NCBI RefSeq assembly: GCF_000003605.2
Contig: NW_003142823.1
Coordinates: forward strand, 4,445-34,601
Source: Saccoglossus kowalevskii
Lineage: Eukaryota; Hemichordata; Enteropneusta; Harrimaniidae
Direction of reading: 5' to 3'
Length of the DNA: 30,157 nt
Made by a program: the position numbers and the translations under genes
The notes under the pieces: generated by a model
What the model saw: the letters and a program-made list of their open reading frames with translations, nothing else
What the model was told of the DNA's origin: nothing
The model's database searches: none
Part shown: one piece after another, positions 18,686 to 29,249 of the stretch
Numbering within the stretch: position 1 is the stretch's first letter
Layout of the letters: each line of letters begins with the position of its first letter

Positions 18686-19060
18686 GACGTTTGGATTGGC
18701 TAGACAGACGTCTTTCTACCATTCCGCGAAGCGATCGCCAGTCACACAGAAATGAGAACAGCGTTTTGATTGGCTAGACAGACGTCTTCCACCATTCCGC
18801 GAAGCGCTCGCCCATCAGTCACACAGAAATAAGAACAGCGTTTGGATTGGCTAGACAGACGTCTTCCACCATTCCGCGAAGCGCTCGCCCATCAGTCACA
18901 CAGAAATGAGAACAGCGTTTTGATTGGCTAGACAGATGTCTTTCACCATTCCGCGAAGCGCTCGCCCATCAGTCACACAGAAATGAGAACAGCGTTTGGA
19001 TTGGCTAGACAGACATCTTCCACCATTCCGTGAGTCACACAGAAATGAGAACAGCGTTTG
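18686..19060. repeat. Tandem array of a 77-bp unit, about five copies
   Basis: GATTGGCTAGAC recurs at 18694, 18768, 18845, 18922 and 18999, giving spacings of 74, 77, 77 and 77. Each unit also carries GACGTC or a one-base variant, a CCGCGAAGCGCTCGC-type near-palindrome (lost in the last copy) and a CACACAGAAATGAGAACAGC segment. ATTGG is the reverse complement of the CCAAT box. Copies are highly similar, so the array is young or homogenised. On the plus side a TATAAATA is at 19103-19110. Confidence 0.95.
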
Positions 19061-19929
19061 TCACTGCATTCGCTCATAGAAAATATAACTGCCGTTTAAG
19101 TTTATAAATATTGAGCTTTGTTGATAATTTGCAACATTTGCTCTCTTCGGTTTACAATTTTATGTTCAGACGATCAGTATTTTCTTAAATATACATAATT
19201 TTAGAAATGCGAGAAACCTGTCTAATTGTACTATTGACTTGTATGATATGGCGATGACGTAGTCTTCAGTGGCATTTTCATCTGAGCGACCCTGGGTTGT
19301 ATAACCTTATGCCTAGTATTAACTAGTAATTGAGGGACAAAACAAATGAAACAGTGGGATTTATGATATAACGTGTTTTTTAAAAGAAAGTTTATATACG
19401 AATATGTCAACTTTTGTTTTACAAAATAAACCTTATTAAAGTTGTTGACATTTTTTTAAACATAATAATTATAATTTTAGAAAAATAAAAAAGAATTCCA
19501 ACAAGCATGACACGAATTAATGAAGTCAACATTTAACAAATGAAATAGAACTGTGTGTGTACTCCTCGGTGCATTGATTGCATGATTCATTTCTATCATA
19601 TTTTCAAAGTATATATATAAATTACTAACTATGTTCCATTTCGAACACATGTAATCGCTCAAAGACTGATATTACTGTGCAAATTGGAATATATAAAATA
19701 ATAAATAAATAAATAAATAAATATTAAATATATTTTACGAAGAACTGTTTGTCAATCATATGCACCATGGGTAACGTGTGAATTAGAATGTATTGATTTA
19801 TTTGCTTGTTCGATTGTTTCGAAACCAGTCCTCCCATTGCGGTAACAATTAATATATCTTAGTACCTTTAATGGACGTAGCGTAGTGGTAGGTACCATGG
19901 TTCGATCTGTACAAGCATCCACATACAAA
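19061..19929. other. AT-rich spacer with (AAAT)n
   Basis: An (AAAT)n tract occupies about 19698-19723. No gene is recognised. A TAGCGTAGTGG/GGTTCGATC pair near 19877-19905 recalls tRNA A and B boxes but the spacing is far too short. Confidence 0.4.
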
Positions 19930-19930
19930 C

Positions 19931-20212
19931 GCGCCCTCTGGCGATTGAAAACTGTCGACCAATCACAAAAACAATGCGCAGACTCAATGCGCAAACGACC
20001 ATAACAATCTTGAAGAAATGAAGAAGTGCTGTAGAAGTTGAGGTGCAAAACAACGCAATTGTAGGATTTTCGTGAGGAGTTTGGACAGGCTTGCTGGATT
20101 TCCGTCCTAAATATGGTAGTCAGGTATACCACAACCTTCCTTTGATTGATCTAGAGAGGATAACTGAACGAAACACGTAGACGAAAGCTTGACAGTCGGT
20201 TGCCATTTGCAG
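19931..20212 (+). promoter_or_regulatory. Candidate promoter and untranslated first exon
   Basis: In order on the plus strand: GCGCCCTCTGGCG (19931-19943, a reverse CTCF-like core), CCAATCA (19959-19965), two TGCGCA motifs (19975-19980 and 19988-19993, as in NRF1 sites), then about 220 bp ending in TTTGCAG/GTAGGT, a strong splice donor at 20213. The block is GC-richer than its surroundings. A short upstream frame begins with ATG at 20113. An alternative donor, CAG/GTATAC, lies at about 20124. The minus-strand 126-codon frame across 19752-20132 matches nothing known. Confidence 0.35.
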
Positions 20213-23200
20213 GTAGGTCGACATAAAGTTATGCTCTGTTTTGTTTAGCGGACACCTGTCACAGGCTGTGAAACTCTGACGATTTTCGCACCCCAACAAC
20301 AGCTATATTCACATCTGGCCATTACAAGTCGCAACATGTGTAGTCGTGTTTCATATACGGCTATGTACATTAAGAATTTTTTTTGTAGAGACTGGATTTT
20401 TCCCAGCAGTGTGTCACTGTAAATTTTACGACAACAAAGTTTATAGGTCAACCAACACCAGGAACGCCAGCAAATCCACAATCTGATCTATACAATGAGA
20501 CAGATCGTTGCACACTCTGATCATTTCTAACCTTACTTATGATTAGTAAACGTATTTAGTTGACTGTGTGGTACAGGTGGAATATCCCATGGGAATCGAG
20601 ACACGTTTAAGTGACCAACTTTGCTGAGCGATCGGATATCGAGGAGTGTGTGTATGCTTCATAACCATATCAACGGCTATTGTAAACGTGATGGCAATGG
20701 GTTTAACCTGAAACGTGTCCTCACTAATACATTCCCACCGGGACAACACCGTAGTTATGTACCCTTGCAAACAGTTATAATGTAAATCCTAAAGCTTTGG
20801 AAAGTTGTATATTTTCCTCTGAGAAGAAAAAGAAAGCGACTCTCCCACTTTGAGTGTGCATATTTGATTTCGGACCGACCTTGCCTTTACTCATGTCTGT
20901 GTTGGTAGAATGTCAGTGCTTGAACTGTTGACAAGCATGCTTGTTTGGAGACCATAGTATTTTTCAATTAATCACCAGGACACATTAGAGACGACATGAA
21001 TATTCAAGCACAGGTGTGAATGCATGAAGCGTAGTCTTTCATATAAATTCTTAAAGGTATGTGAAAGAACCCAGAGATTGTGTTTAAAGTTCACCCACAT
21101 AGCTGTATTATAAATTCCATTTTTTTTTGCCCCAGTTAAGTTTTGTTATGTCATGAAAAATGCCTTGTATCAGGTAGGTGCTGTGCACGTACAATTCATA
21201 TGATTTAATCTGAGATATTGTCAAAGCATTGACAGTGGATGAAACCGTGAGCCATATTTGTAAAGTTCATTCAGTCGCTGTGTATGTTTTATTTCTGAAG
21301 CCTTTAAACAGAGCATTGTCTGCTCAAGAATTTTGACTTGACTGGTTTTCATCATTTTTTCTTTCATTCAGTGTATTATCACTAACGGCAGATCTCTTTA
21401 TAATGAGCAGCTAAAATAATTTTCTAATCGGATAATGAGAGATTAATATGGCGTCACTGTGATTAACCTCCAACTGTGGCTGTTATAAACTGTGTGCGCA
21501 GTAAACCAAGTAGCCTAGCTTAGACAATAGACAGAAGACAATACAGTTAGAATCTACTGAATACATTAAGGATTGATCATCTGAATATTGTTAAGCTGGA
21601 AATTATAGGGCTTTCTTTGGTTCCTTTGTGTGCACAGGGTGGTAGAAGAAAATAAAAATAATTTCTCTGGAATTCAACAAAAGATAATTCTTCAAATTCA
21701 ACCTGGGCCAAACACTCAATTTCTGCAGAGCTTTCAGATTTTCAGTAAAAAATATATTCTGTTTTCTGTTGAATTAATTAAAACTGAACCCAATTTCTGT
21801 GAAATTAAATTATTTCTAAAGACCATACTTCACTATTCATTTAATAGAACAATTTCCAAATATATTTAAAAAAATATATTTGAAGAACTGAATATAGTTC
21901 CTGTGAAATAAAATACATGTATTCGAAAAAAAAAAACATTTCCATGTGTAAAATAAATTGTAATTTTATTAAAATTTATTATTTTGAAAACTTATTTTTT
22001 AAATGATAAATAGTAACACATTTTTTTGCTGAATTTGTTAACATTAAGATAAACATTATTATGTAATGATTCTCATAAAATCTATTTCCAATTTTTGTGT
22101 TACAATTTTATTGTAAATGATTTTAGCTTGATTTAATTTTCACTGACAAGACATTTTAGTTGTTTTGTATGACATTTATTTTCACTGAATTTGGTGAGTT
22201 GAATTTAAAACATAGAAAAAAAAAATCACTGGATTTTGTTTTCCATTTTTTCAGCATAAATAGTGAAAAAAAAGTACTAGTACAGTAAATTAATTTTTTG
22301 TTTGTTTTGTCAATATTCATTCAATCTGAGCATTAGATAAATATACTTTATTTTTTGCTGAAGGAATAATTCATTGAAAATAAAATCCAGTGAAAATACT
22401 TTTTTTCCTAAATTTAACTTCAACTCGTCAAAAATACCGGTAAGTAAAAATAAATTCCATTTAAAATACCCAAAATTCAGCGAAAATTAATTCCAGCTAA
22501 AATAATTTATTTTACAGTAGTTGTATGAAAGTTATAGTGTTTCAAACCATCTCTCTATTTTATGCATTATAGTCTATCTCACCTTGAATTTATTAGTCTA
22601 TCATTAATCTTTCAACATTATTGATTTGATGACAAGTGACTGTATTTTGTTAAAATAGAACAAAGCTGTTGTTTGTTGTGTTGATTTGTAATGCTTACTA
22701 TTAGAATATCAATATGTGGGTAACTATGTGTGTTCATGGAAGTCATTACATCTTTTAACTATGCAGTCAATATTTATTATTAATGCTGACAGCATTACAA
22801 GTACTAGACACAGTGCATGTTATCAACTGTATCCTGTTGATATCCCTGTATGGTTGTAATTCATTGCTGTCATCTTTGTGTTTTCTATCATTTTAGTGTG
22901 TTTAAATGTCTTGTCTGTATACTTTAAACATCCCATAAAACTATTGACTCTACACTTTTACATGTTATTGGGTGTAAATGCCAGTGCTTGTCAATGGATA
23001 AATATAGTAATCATTGCAGTAAAATTAAATGTACTCATTTCATATGAGGTGTCAGAATTGATGAATAACCATGACTGGAAACCAGTAGTGAGATTGTAAA
23101 TAATCCCTGTACCTAGGTTACTTATTCTGATACTTTCCATGGGTATTGTGCTATAGAACTGTATTAATGTATAATATAATACATTCATTTTTATCATAAT

Positions 23201-23355
23201 TTGTTGGGAAAAATAGTTGTGTAATTCTTTCAAAGATGAAGTTGTACCAAAAATACCAGGATGTGTGACCTCTTGAAGGTCATGCATGTGACCTTAACAT
23301 CATGGGGTCAGGGCATGTTGGGCTTGTCACTATACAATGTATTACCTGTAAAGAG
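20213..23355. other. Intron-like AT-rich DNA
   Basis: Long A/T tracts with no convincing coding frame. At about 21650-22510 degenerate motifs such as CAGTGAAAAT, TTTCACTGAATTT and AATTCAGCGAAAATTAATT recur, suggesting an old decayed repeat. A cluster of AGGTCA half-sites lies at 23266-23311. If the upstream donor at 20213 is used, this is first-intron sequence. Confidence 0.4.
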
Positions 23356-23557
23356 TTAACCTTTTCACCACCAGATTTTCTCACCTAAATTTTTCTGAAG
23401 TTTTTTCTTGTATTATTCAGTATTTCTGGAACCCTAATTTTGAAGCCAACAGACAAAATTTCAGTTTTTAGTCAAACAAAACTAGCTATTTGTCCCTATC
23501 TTTTAAAGGAAAGACTATTTTGTGATGAAAAGAGGGAACTGGTGGTAAAAAGGTTAA
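23356..23557. mobile_element. piggyBac-like MITE
   Basis: TTAA (23356-23359) is followed by CCTTTTCACCACCAG, and CTGGTGGTAAAAAGG is followed by TTAA (23554-23557). The inverted repeats match at 14 of 15 bases. A TTAA target with ends beginning CCTTT is the signature of piggyBac-family elements. The 202-bp unit has no coding frame and depends on a transposase elsewhere. Confidence 0.75.
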
Positions 23558-24236
23558 CATGCATTATTATGTATACTTGCTTGGGTAATCAATAAAATTA
23601 AAATGAAAGTATGTATTTCTGTGACTCGCATACTGCCCTGTTGACCTGGTATACAATGGATCTAAAAATATTTTCTGCAATTTTAATTTACAAGATGTCG
23701 CCACTTCAGAACAGCCTCCACCCAAAATTAATTTTAGGGTAATTTTCTGATGTAGAGATTGTTTGGGTCCAAAAGGCTGAATAAACAAATGAACATCGGT
23801 ACAGGATATACATCTTTATACATTTACAATATTATTATGTAAAATCTTGTGCCAACTAGAAGAAGAAACATTTTTGTCACTATGTTTTCAATCATATGGA
23901 TACTGTATTACATGTACTGGTAGTTTCAAAAGAATTCTATCATTCATAATGAAATCTGTCTGCTACCATATGTCCTCAGTACATGTTGTATTGACAGCAA
24001 AAGCTTTTTCAATTTTGATTAACTTGGTCAAAACTCAAATCTGAAAGATATGGTGTTTGTGTTGTTTATAAATTACTTCTATTTAAGTCTATTTATTGTT
24101 TTCACTATATTAAATCCCATCATGCATTGCTGTTTGAATTTAATTTAGCTTCTTGTGTGCACTAAAACACAACTAATCTTAACTAAGTACGTAATGTTTC
24201 ATGTTTGAAGTTCACTCGACTGCAACCTGAGTAAAG
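23558..24236. other. Intron-like or intergenic sequence
   Basis: No gene, RNA or repeat is recognised. Short open frames appear random. Confidence 0.4.
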
Positions 24237-24364
24237 TAGTTAAAGAGTGGCAGTCGTCATGCCGCGTCCTGTTCGATATGAGACTCATAGCGACGTGTAA
24301 AATACATTGTTTATTTACATAAAATTCGAACACGCGCTGTGAGACGACCACTGCGCTTTAACTA
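24237..24364. repeat. Imperfect foldback, about 128 bp
   Basis: TAGTTAAAG at 24237-24245 pairs with CTTTAACTA at 24356-24364. The arms continue with related blocks: CAGTCGTC against GACGACCA, and GCGTCCTGTTCG against CGAACACGCGC. The GC-rich centre contrasts with its flanks. It may be a decayed DNA element. No target-site duplication is clear. Confidence 0.45.
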
Positions 24365-25228
24365 AATCTAATCAAAAATGCTTAACGTCAAATATTGATT
24401 TTGTAATAATAAGTCCTTCATCGATTTGATGACCCCCTAAGATGCTAAAAACTTGATCACAGCCAAATCTATAGACTGCTAGGTGATGACCAGATATTGT
24501 GATGCAAATATCTTGCAAATAGTGTAATTGCTGCATTTTATAACAGTACACATATTGACATGTCAAAGGCTTCCAACAAAAATTGGTTGTCAATACAACT
24601 TTGTGTTTTGGAATTCCATTCATTGGTTCATTGATTTGTCAGCGCTCAGTAAAAGCTGCCACTTCCACATTTTTTGATTTTCTTTGCATTTATACATATT
24701 TATAAACAAAGAATAGAATTGTTCAATCTTGACCACAAGTAATATGACTGCTCACATCTACAGGTGGTAGACATTGTTATTACCATCATTGTCATCTCAG
24801 CTGCCTTGTCAATCCCAAAACACACACTCAAATTCCTAAAAAACGGCCCCTTAAGGCAGGTGATGACTGACAGACTTTCTTGTGACCTCATTCACAGTTG
24901 GGGGATTCTATCATCATACTAGTGTCAGAGTTCTCTTATGAACTAACATGCCAGTTCATCTCCGGTTAGACATGCTTGACTCTACAGACTGTCTCAGTGT
25001 GGTAATTAATTGGGAAAACTTACAATGTTCCAGTTTTATTTGGACATGCTTCACTTTGCATTGGTTACTTAGCAGGAAGGACCATTCAAACTTTTAGCCA
25101 TTAAAGCATGCACAATGTGTACCTTATGAAAGCTAGGTTTTAATATTGCTGGCTGTTCATGTATTATGCAACGATACTACACAGGCCATACAAATTACCT
25201 TCAAGGCACAAATTATTTACTATCTCAG
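24365..25228. other. Intron-like sequence before candidate exon
   Basis: AT-rich, no recognised gene. It ends in ttatttactatctcAG, an acceptor-like tract at 25213-25228. Confidence 0.35.
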
Positions 25229-25293
25229 CATGAAAAGCAAAAAGAAAATCGCAAAAAAGGGAGATTTACGAGATGTGGGGGTACAAGTGGATG
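25229..25293 (+). CDS. Candidate first coding exon (version A)
   Basis: An acceptor tract ending AG at 25227-25228 is followed by C and ATG at 25230. The 21 codons begin MKSKKKIAKKGD and end LRDVGVQVD, then one base and a donor ATG/GTAATT at 25294. The peptide is strongly basic at its start. The exon ends in phase 1. Joined to the exon at 27797 it would continue with Ala and EAQRRR. The protein family is not recognised, and no transcript evidence is available. Confidence 0.35.
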
Positions 25294-25561
25294 GTAATTT
25301 GACGTCATGCTTATTCCTACTTAAGGTTGTTTTTATTGGTTGGTCATCTTTATGGTGAGCTGGTCATGACAGTGGATTGAACCATTAACACAATTCTACT
25401 TTTTGACCCGTTTATTTCATGTTTTATGCCTGTCCCATAGCCATACAGAGTTTGTTTTATATGTTTATTCTATTTAGAATATTACAGGTGTTTTTGTATG
25501 TAGAACTATAAGTCAAGTTTTAAATTGAACAAGAAATGTAATACACAAGCTTTTGTTTTAG

Positions 25562-25604
25562 ATGGGCTTTGGATTATGTTTCTGTAGCAAATCTACAACA
25601 GAAA
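25562..25604 (+). CDS. Candidate alternative first coding exon (version B) with acylation-type N-terminus
   Basis: cttttgttttAG precedes ATG at 25562. Fourteen codons encode MGFGLCFCSKSTTE, then one base and a very good donor GAAA/GTAAGC at 25605. Gly2 with nearby cysteines resembles an N-myristoylation plus palmitoylation signal. It ends in phase 1, like the exon at 25229-25293. Reading version A into this exon would hit a stop codon, so the two would have to be alternatives. The call is an inference from splice signals and phase only. Confidence 0.3.
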
Positions 25605-27796
25605 GTAAGCATACAATTAGGTCACGTTAAAACCTCAAACCAGGGCTTTGAACTTTTTTTGCCTCCCTAACGATTACTGGAATAGTTATTTATTTTGGAA
25701 TTCTGTAGACTTACTGATAGTTCGTGCACATAGCAGTGTTTTTTTTTTTCAGAACAGGGCAGAGAAGCCACATCAGGCAAACAGTGTGGGAACCATATAA
25801 TAAAACTTTGCTTGGCTTTGCTTGGTTTTTCTAGAAAACAATGAAATGAAGACTGAAACTTGACGTAATACTAACAATATTCAGCAAACAGGGCCAAACT
25901 ACAACTCAGATAATGTAATAAAAATTATTTGAAATTATATTGATCTCTATAAAATAAAATGCCATTAACACATAAACATACTGCCTAGTAAGTACTTACA
26001 TTTTCGAAATGGTTTCCCTGTGCTTGTAGTTTAATACACGCATTTAAATTTAAATTTGAAACAAATAAAATTAAATTAAATAATAATAATATGTAATTAT
26101 TATCCTTTATATAACCCCATGATTCTGTTATTTTTATTTATTTATTATTATTTTCATGAGATAAAATGGCCATAATACCGACATTTTGTGAGATGTGTGT
26201 TTTCAGTGTTCAGTGATGGAATTCATTATTACTGTGTTCAATGGTTGAAAGTAATGAAAAGTGTTTAAATATAATATAAATACGACATTTTTGAAATGAG
26301 GAAGACATCTGTAATTGATTTAAATGTACATATTTTTATGCTTGGCTATAATTTATTGTTTTTACCATCAGGTGTATAATATATGTATTTTTCCAAGCAT
26401 GGTATGTGTGTTTTAGTAATTGCATCAAATTGTGCTGTTTTACTTTTGTAATTTGTTATCTTTGTACAGATCTCCATGTTTACATAATACTATGACCAAA
26501 TGAAAATAAATAGAGCTAACAAACTGTTTCCATGGTAACATTCTACTTCCAAATACCAATACTAAAGCTCACAGCATGCTAATCTATGTTATGTGTGCCA
26601 TGAATAAAATTGTAGTAGTTGTTTACACATGCTGCACGCCATGGAATTGAGGCAATATAAAACAAATTATGTGATTCCCTATAATAGTCTAAAAAAAATA
26701 CTGAGTAGATTGGCAGGTTTTTTATTTCCAATAATTGGTACTCTTAGATTATTCTTCTTGAGCATATCATGGTTTAATTACAGACATGAAAAGTGTCATC
26801 TAAGATTTCATATTTCATATTCTATAAATAGTCATTCCAAAAATGGAAAAGGAAATAAAATCATAAATTACAACATTTGTAGAATGGTGATAGCTTATTT
26901 GCATAGAAATAATTGTTGGGCTTATTTAGAGTAAATAAATTGTTTGATTTCCCACAAATAGATAATGTGCGATTCCCATGATACATCACATTCATGTCAA
27001 CCAGAGATTAACTTAGACAGCACTGTAATATTCTTTTAGGAAGTTAAAAATAAATAGTTTTTTGCTTGTAATAAGATGCACCATGAAAGAATCACCACAT
27101 TGTAAGACTTTGCTAATAAACCTGTAAAGGGCATCAAGACAAATGGGCATCAAGGTGACTGCATTGATGTCTCCTTAAAATTTAAATCCTGAATGTACCT
27201 ACATGTAAGCGAGACCTATGAATACTTTCTCAATTTTTGCTTCAGTTTCATAATGTGGGTACAACTCACTCACACACATGACTGTAATAAAAGTGGTATT
27301 GTCAGCAACATTTTAATTATTAGGTCAAAACATAAATTTGAATGTTGTATATGTTAACATATTGCTGCCTTTTCTGATCTCAGCAAAATTCTGGAGTAAT
27401 AGGCCTGATGAGGGGGTCCGCTGAATGACATTCAGATTATAGGCACTATATTGCACAGTGTGGAGTGCTGTTGAAAGGTTTGTCTCTGCTAGAAATCACT
27501 GAACTGTAACAGTGTGATTATGGTTACATTGTAATGATTTATATCTTAATATCCCTACTTTGTCTGTTTACCATTATTCATATTGCCCAACTCGTCAATC
27601 AGCCAGCATACCACATTACATTCTGAAAATATATTCGTTTTTTCTCAACACAATGATTTATTTTTATTTAATTATTTCAATCAGTGATTTATTTTCAGGT
27701 TGTGATTAATTGATTTAATTGATTAGCAGTAGTTAATAGGATTACAGGATTATATTGAAGGGTTTTGGAATTATAACACTAGTATCCGTTTGCCAG
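25605..27796. other. Intron-like AT-rich DNA
   Basis: A strong acceptor (tttttttttcag) ends at 25752 and is followed by a phase-compatible open stretch without a good donor, so it is left unassigned. A 101-codon frame at 26629-26934 is A/T-codon biased and unrecognised. No other gene is seen. Confidence 0.35.
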
Positions 27797-27845
27797 CTGA
27801 GGCTCAGCGTCGTCGGGTTCTTTTGATCTGGATTTCACTGGTATG
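27797..27845 (+). CDS. Candidate internal exon starting a membrane segment
   Basis: tatccgtttgccAG precedes a GC-rich stretch. In phase 1 it reads EAQRRRVLLIWISLV, positive charges followed by a hydrophobic run, as at the start of a transmembrane helix. Two donors are possible: CTG/GTATGG at 27841 and ATG/GTATGT at 27846, the latter being stronger. The frame stays open past both donors to a stop near 27953. The acceptor phase fits both candidate first coding exons. The family is unknown and later exons would lie outside the window. Confidence 0.33.
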
Positions 27846-28831
27846 GTATGTAATGGTGTTAGTGTGGATAATCCCATGTACAGCGGAGAAAATTCTGTCA
27901 CAGCTGGGATGTGAACAGGAACTAGATTGTAGAAATGTTCACACCCAACATTAAATTAACATTGAAAGACTTTGTTTTTAAATTAAAAAATGCAAAAGAT
28001 TACAGTCACAATTTTAGTGATTTTCAGTTTTTATGCAATTTTCCCAATTGGAAGATTTTTCTTTTCAGTATAGACTACATATTAAGGACATGTTGGCAAG
28101 AGGTGCACATACTGGAGTTAAATTAATATGTTTTCATGCGTGTGATGTTGTTATATTTTCATACATATGATTTGATTAGATAGACAGGGTTTACCCACAG
28201 ATGTAGGTCACTATGATGCCTAATCCAGTTGTCTCTCTAACATTAGTTTAGGCCAAAAACTAGAAATGTAATGTAATTTTGTCAAATTATTTGTTTTCTT
28301 GTTTTATGCAACTTAGTCTTAATTTTTTTTATTCAAATTTGTTATTAGTGTCATTAAAAAATAAGCAAAAAATCTATTGTTATTTAAAACCTTTTGTTCT
28401 GTAAACTGCTTTATTTTTGCAAATAAACACATTTTTGTGAATATTTAGAAAAAAATGAGGTTTTGTACAAAATTATAATATTGTGAAAATAATAGTGATG
28501 AATATTAAATAGATTACAGTATGTTCTATTATAATCAACAATATATTGAAATTTTCTTACCACATTACCAAGAAACAAGATATTTTTTTGTCAGAAACTT
28601 GCAAATGTTTTTGTTTGTCCATATTCTACGGCGGTCTAATTCATAACACATACATGTTTAATTAGATTGTCTGGGTAAATAATAAATCTGAAATAAATGG
28701 GGACCATGTAGATAGTAATAATAATAACTTGATTGAAATCATATCCATAATGGGGTATTGATCAATACAATAAAGGTAATATATATATATAAAATAATGA
28801 CAAAACAAAATTACAAATATAACTAAATATA
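27846..28831. other. Intron-like AT-rich DNA
   Basis: No gene is recognised. gatttttcttttcag at about 28053-28067 is a good acceptor but no matching donor is evident. A short (TA)n lies near 28779-28791. Confidence 0.35.
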
Positions 28832-29242
28832 AGGCCAGACTTTTATTATCCCTTGTTTCGCGAACCCGCCGAATGAGCAGGAGCCAAAAATGAAATAAAA
28901 AGAAAATTTTATTTCAGCGTAATTTCTCTCGTAAGTGCAAAAAAATGCTAAAAAAATATTATTTTTATCTTCACTTTTTTTACCGCCCGCTGCATAACAA
29001 ATCCAAGTTGCATTTTCGTTGGAGTATCATGATCGTACCGAAGTCTCGCACAGATGAGAAACAAGATTATACATGGAATAAAATTTTATTTCATTTCTTC
29101 TCTTCGATCAATGATCTCACTTACAATTCTTTGAGAATCACACAAATCTAATGGAAAAAAAGAATTAATTTTATTTTTTTTCGCCCTCAAAAAAGTTGCC
29201 TTATAAAAACTCGAGAAACAAGGAATAAAAAAAGTCTGGCCT
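28832..29242. mobile_element. MITE-like DNA element with 32-bp terminal inverted repeats
   Basis: The left terminus (28832-28863) begins AGGCCAGACTTTT and runs into CCCTTGTTTCGCGA. The right terminus (29211-29242) is its reverse complement with 29 of 32 bases matching. AAATATA flanks both sides directly (28825-28831 and 29243-29249), a possible 7-bp target duplication in AT-rich DNA. The 411-bp unit contains no recognisable transposase; the 68-codon frame at 28945-29151 is unidentified. Superfamily is not assigned. Confidence 0.85.
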
Positions 29243-29249
29243 AAATATA

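Noticed and set aside
19868-19910. tRNA-like A and B box motifs
   Set aside because: The boxes are about 12 bases apart and no cloverleaf can form.
19752-20132. 126-codon minus-strand frame
   Set aside because: No recognisable family; the plus strand here looks like promoter and 5' UTR.
22878-23099. 73-codon hydrophobic plus-strand frame
   Set aside because: It begins without an ATG, is rich in T-derived hydrophobic codons, and resembles translated AT-rich intron.
25753-25850. Phase-compatible exon after a strong acceptor
   Set aside because: No good donor follows and the frame ends in a stop, so it was not called.
26629-26934. 101-codon plus-strand frame
   Set aside because: A/T-codon biased with no domain; a frame of this length is expected by chance in 30 kb of AT-rich DNA.
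27392-27430. CTGATGAG resembling a hammerhead ribozyme core
   Set aside because: The required GAAAC block and flanking stems are absent.
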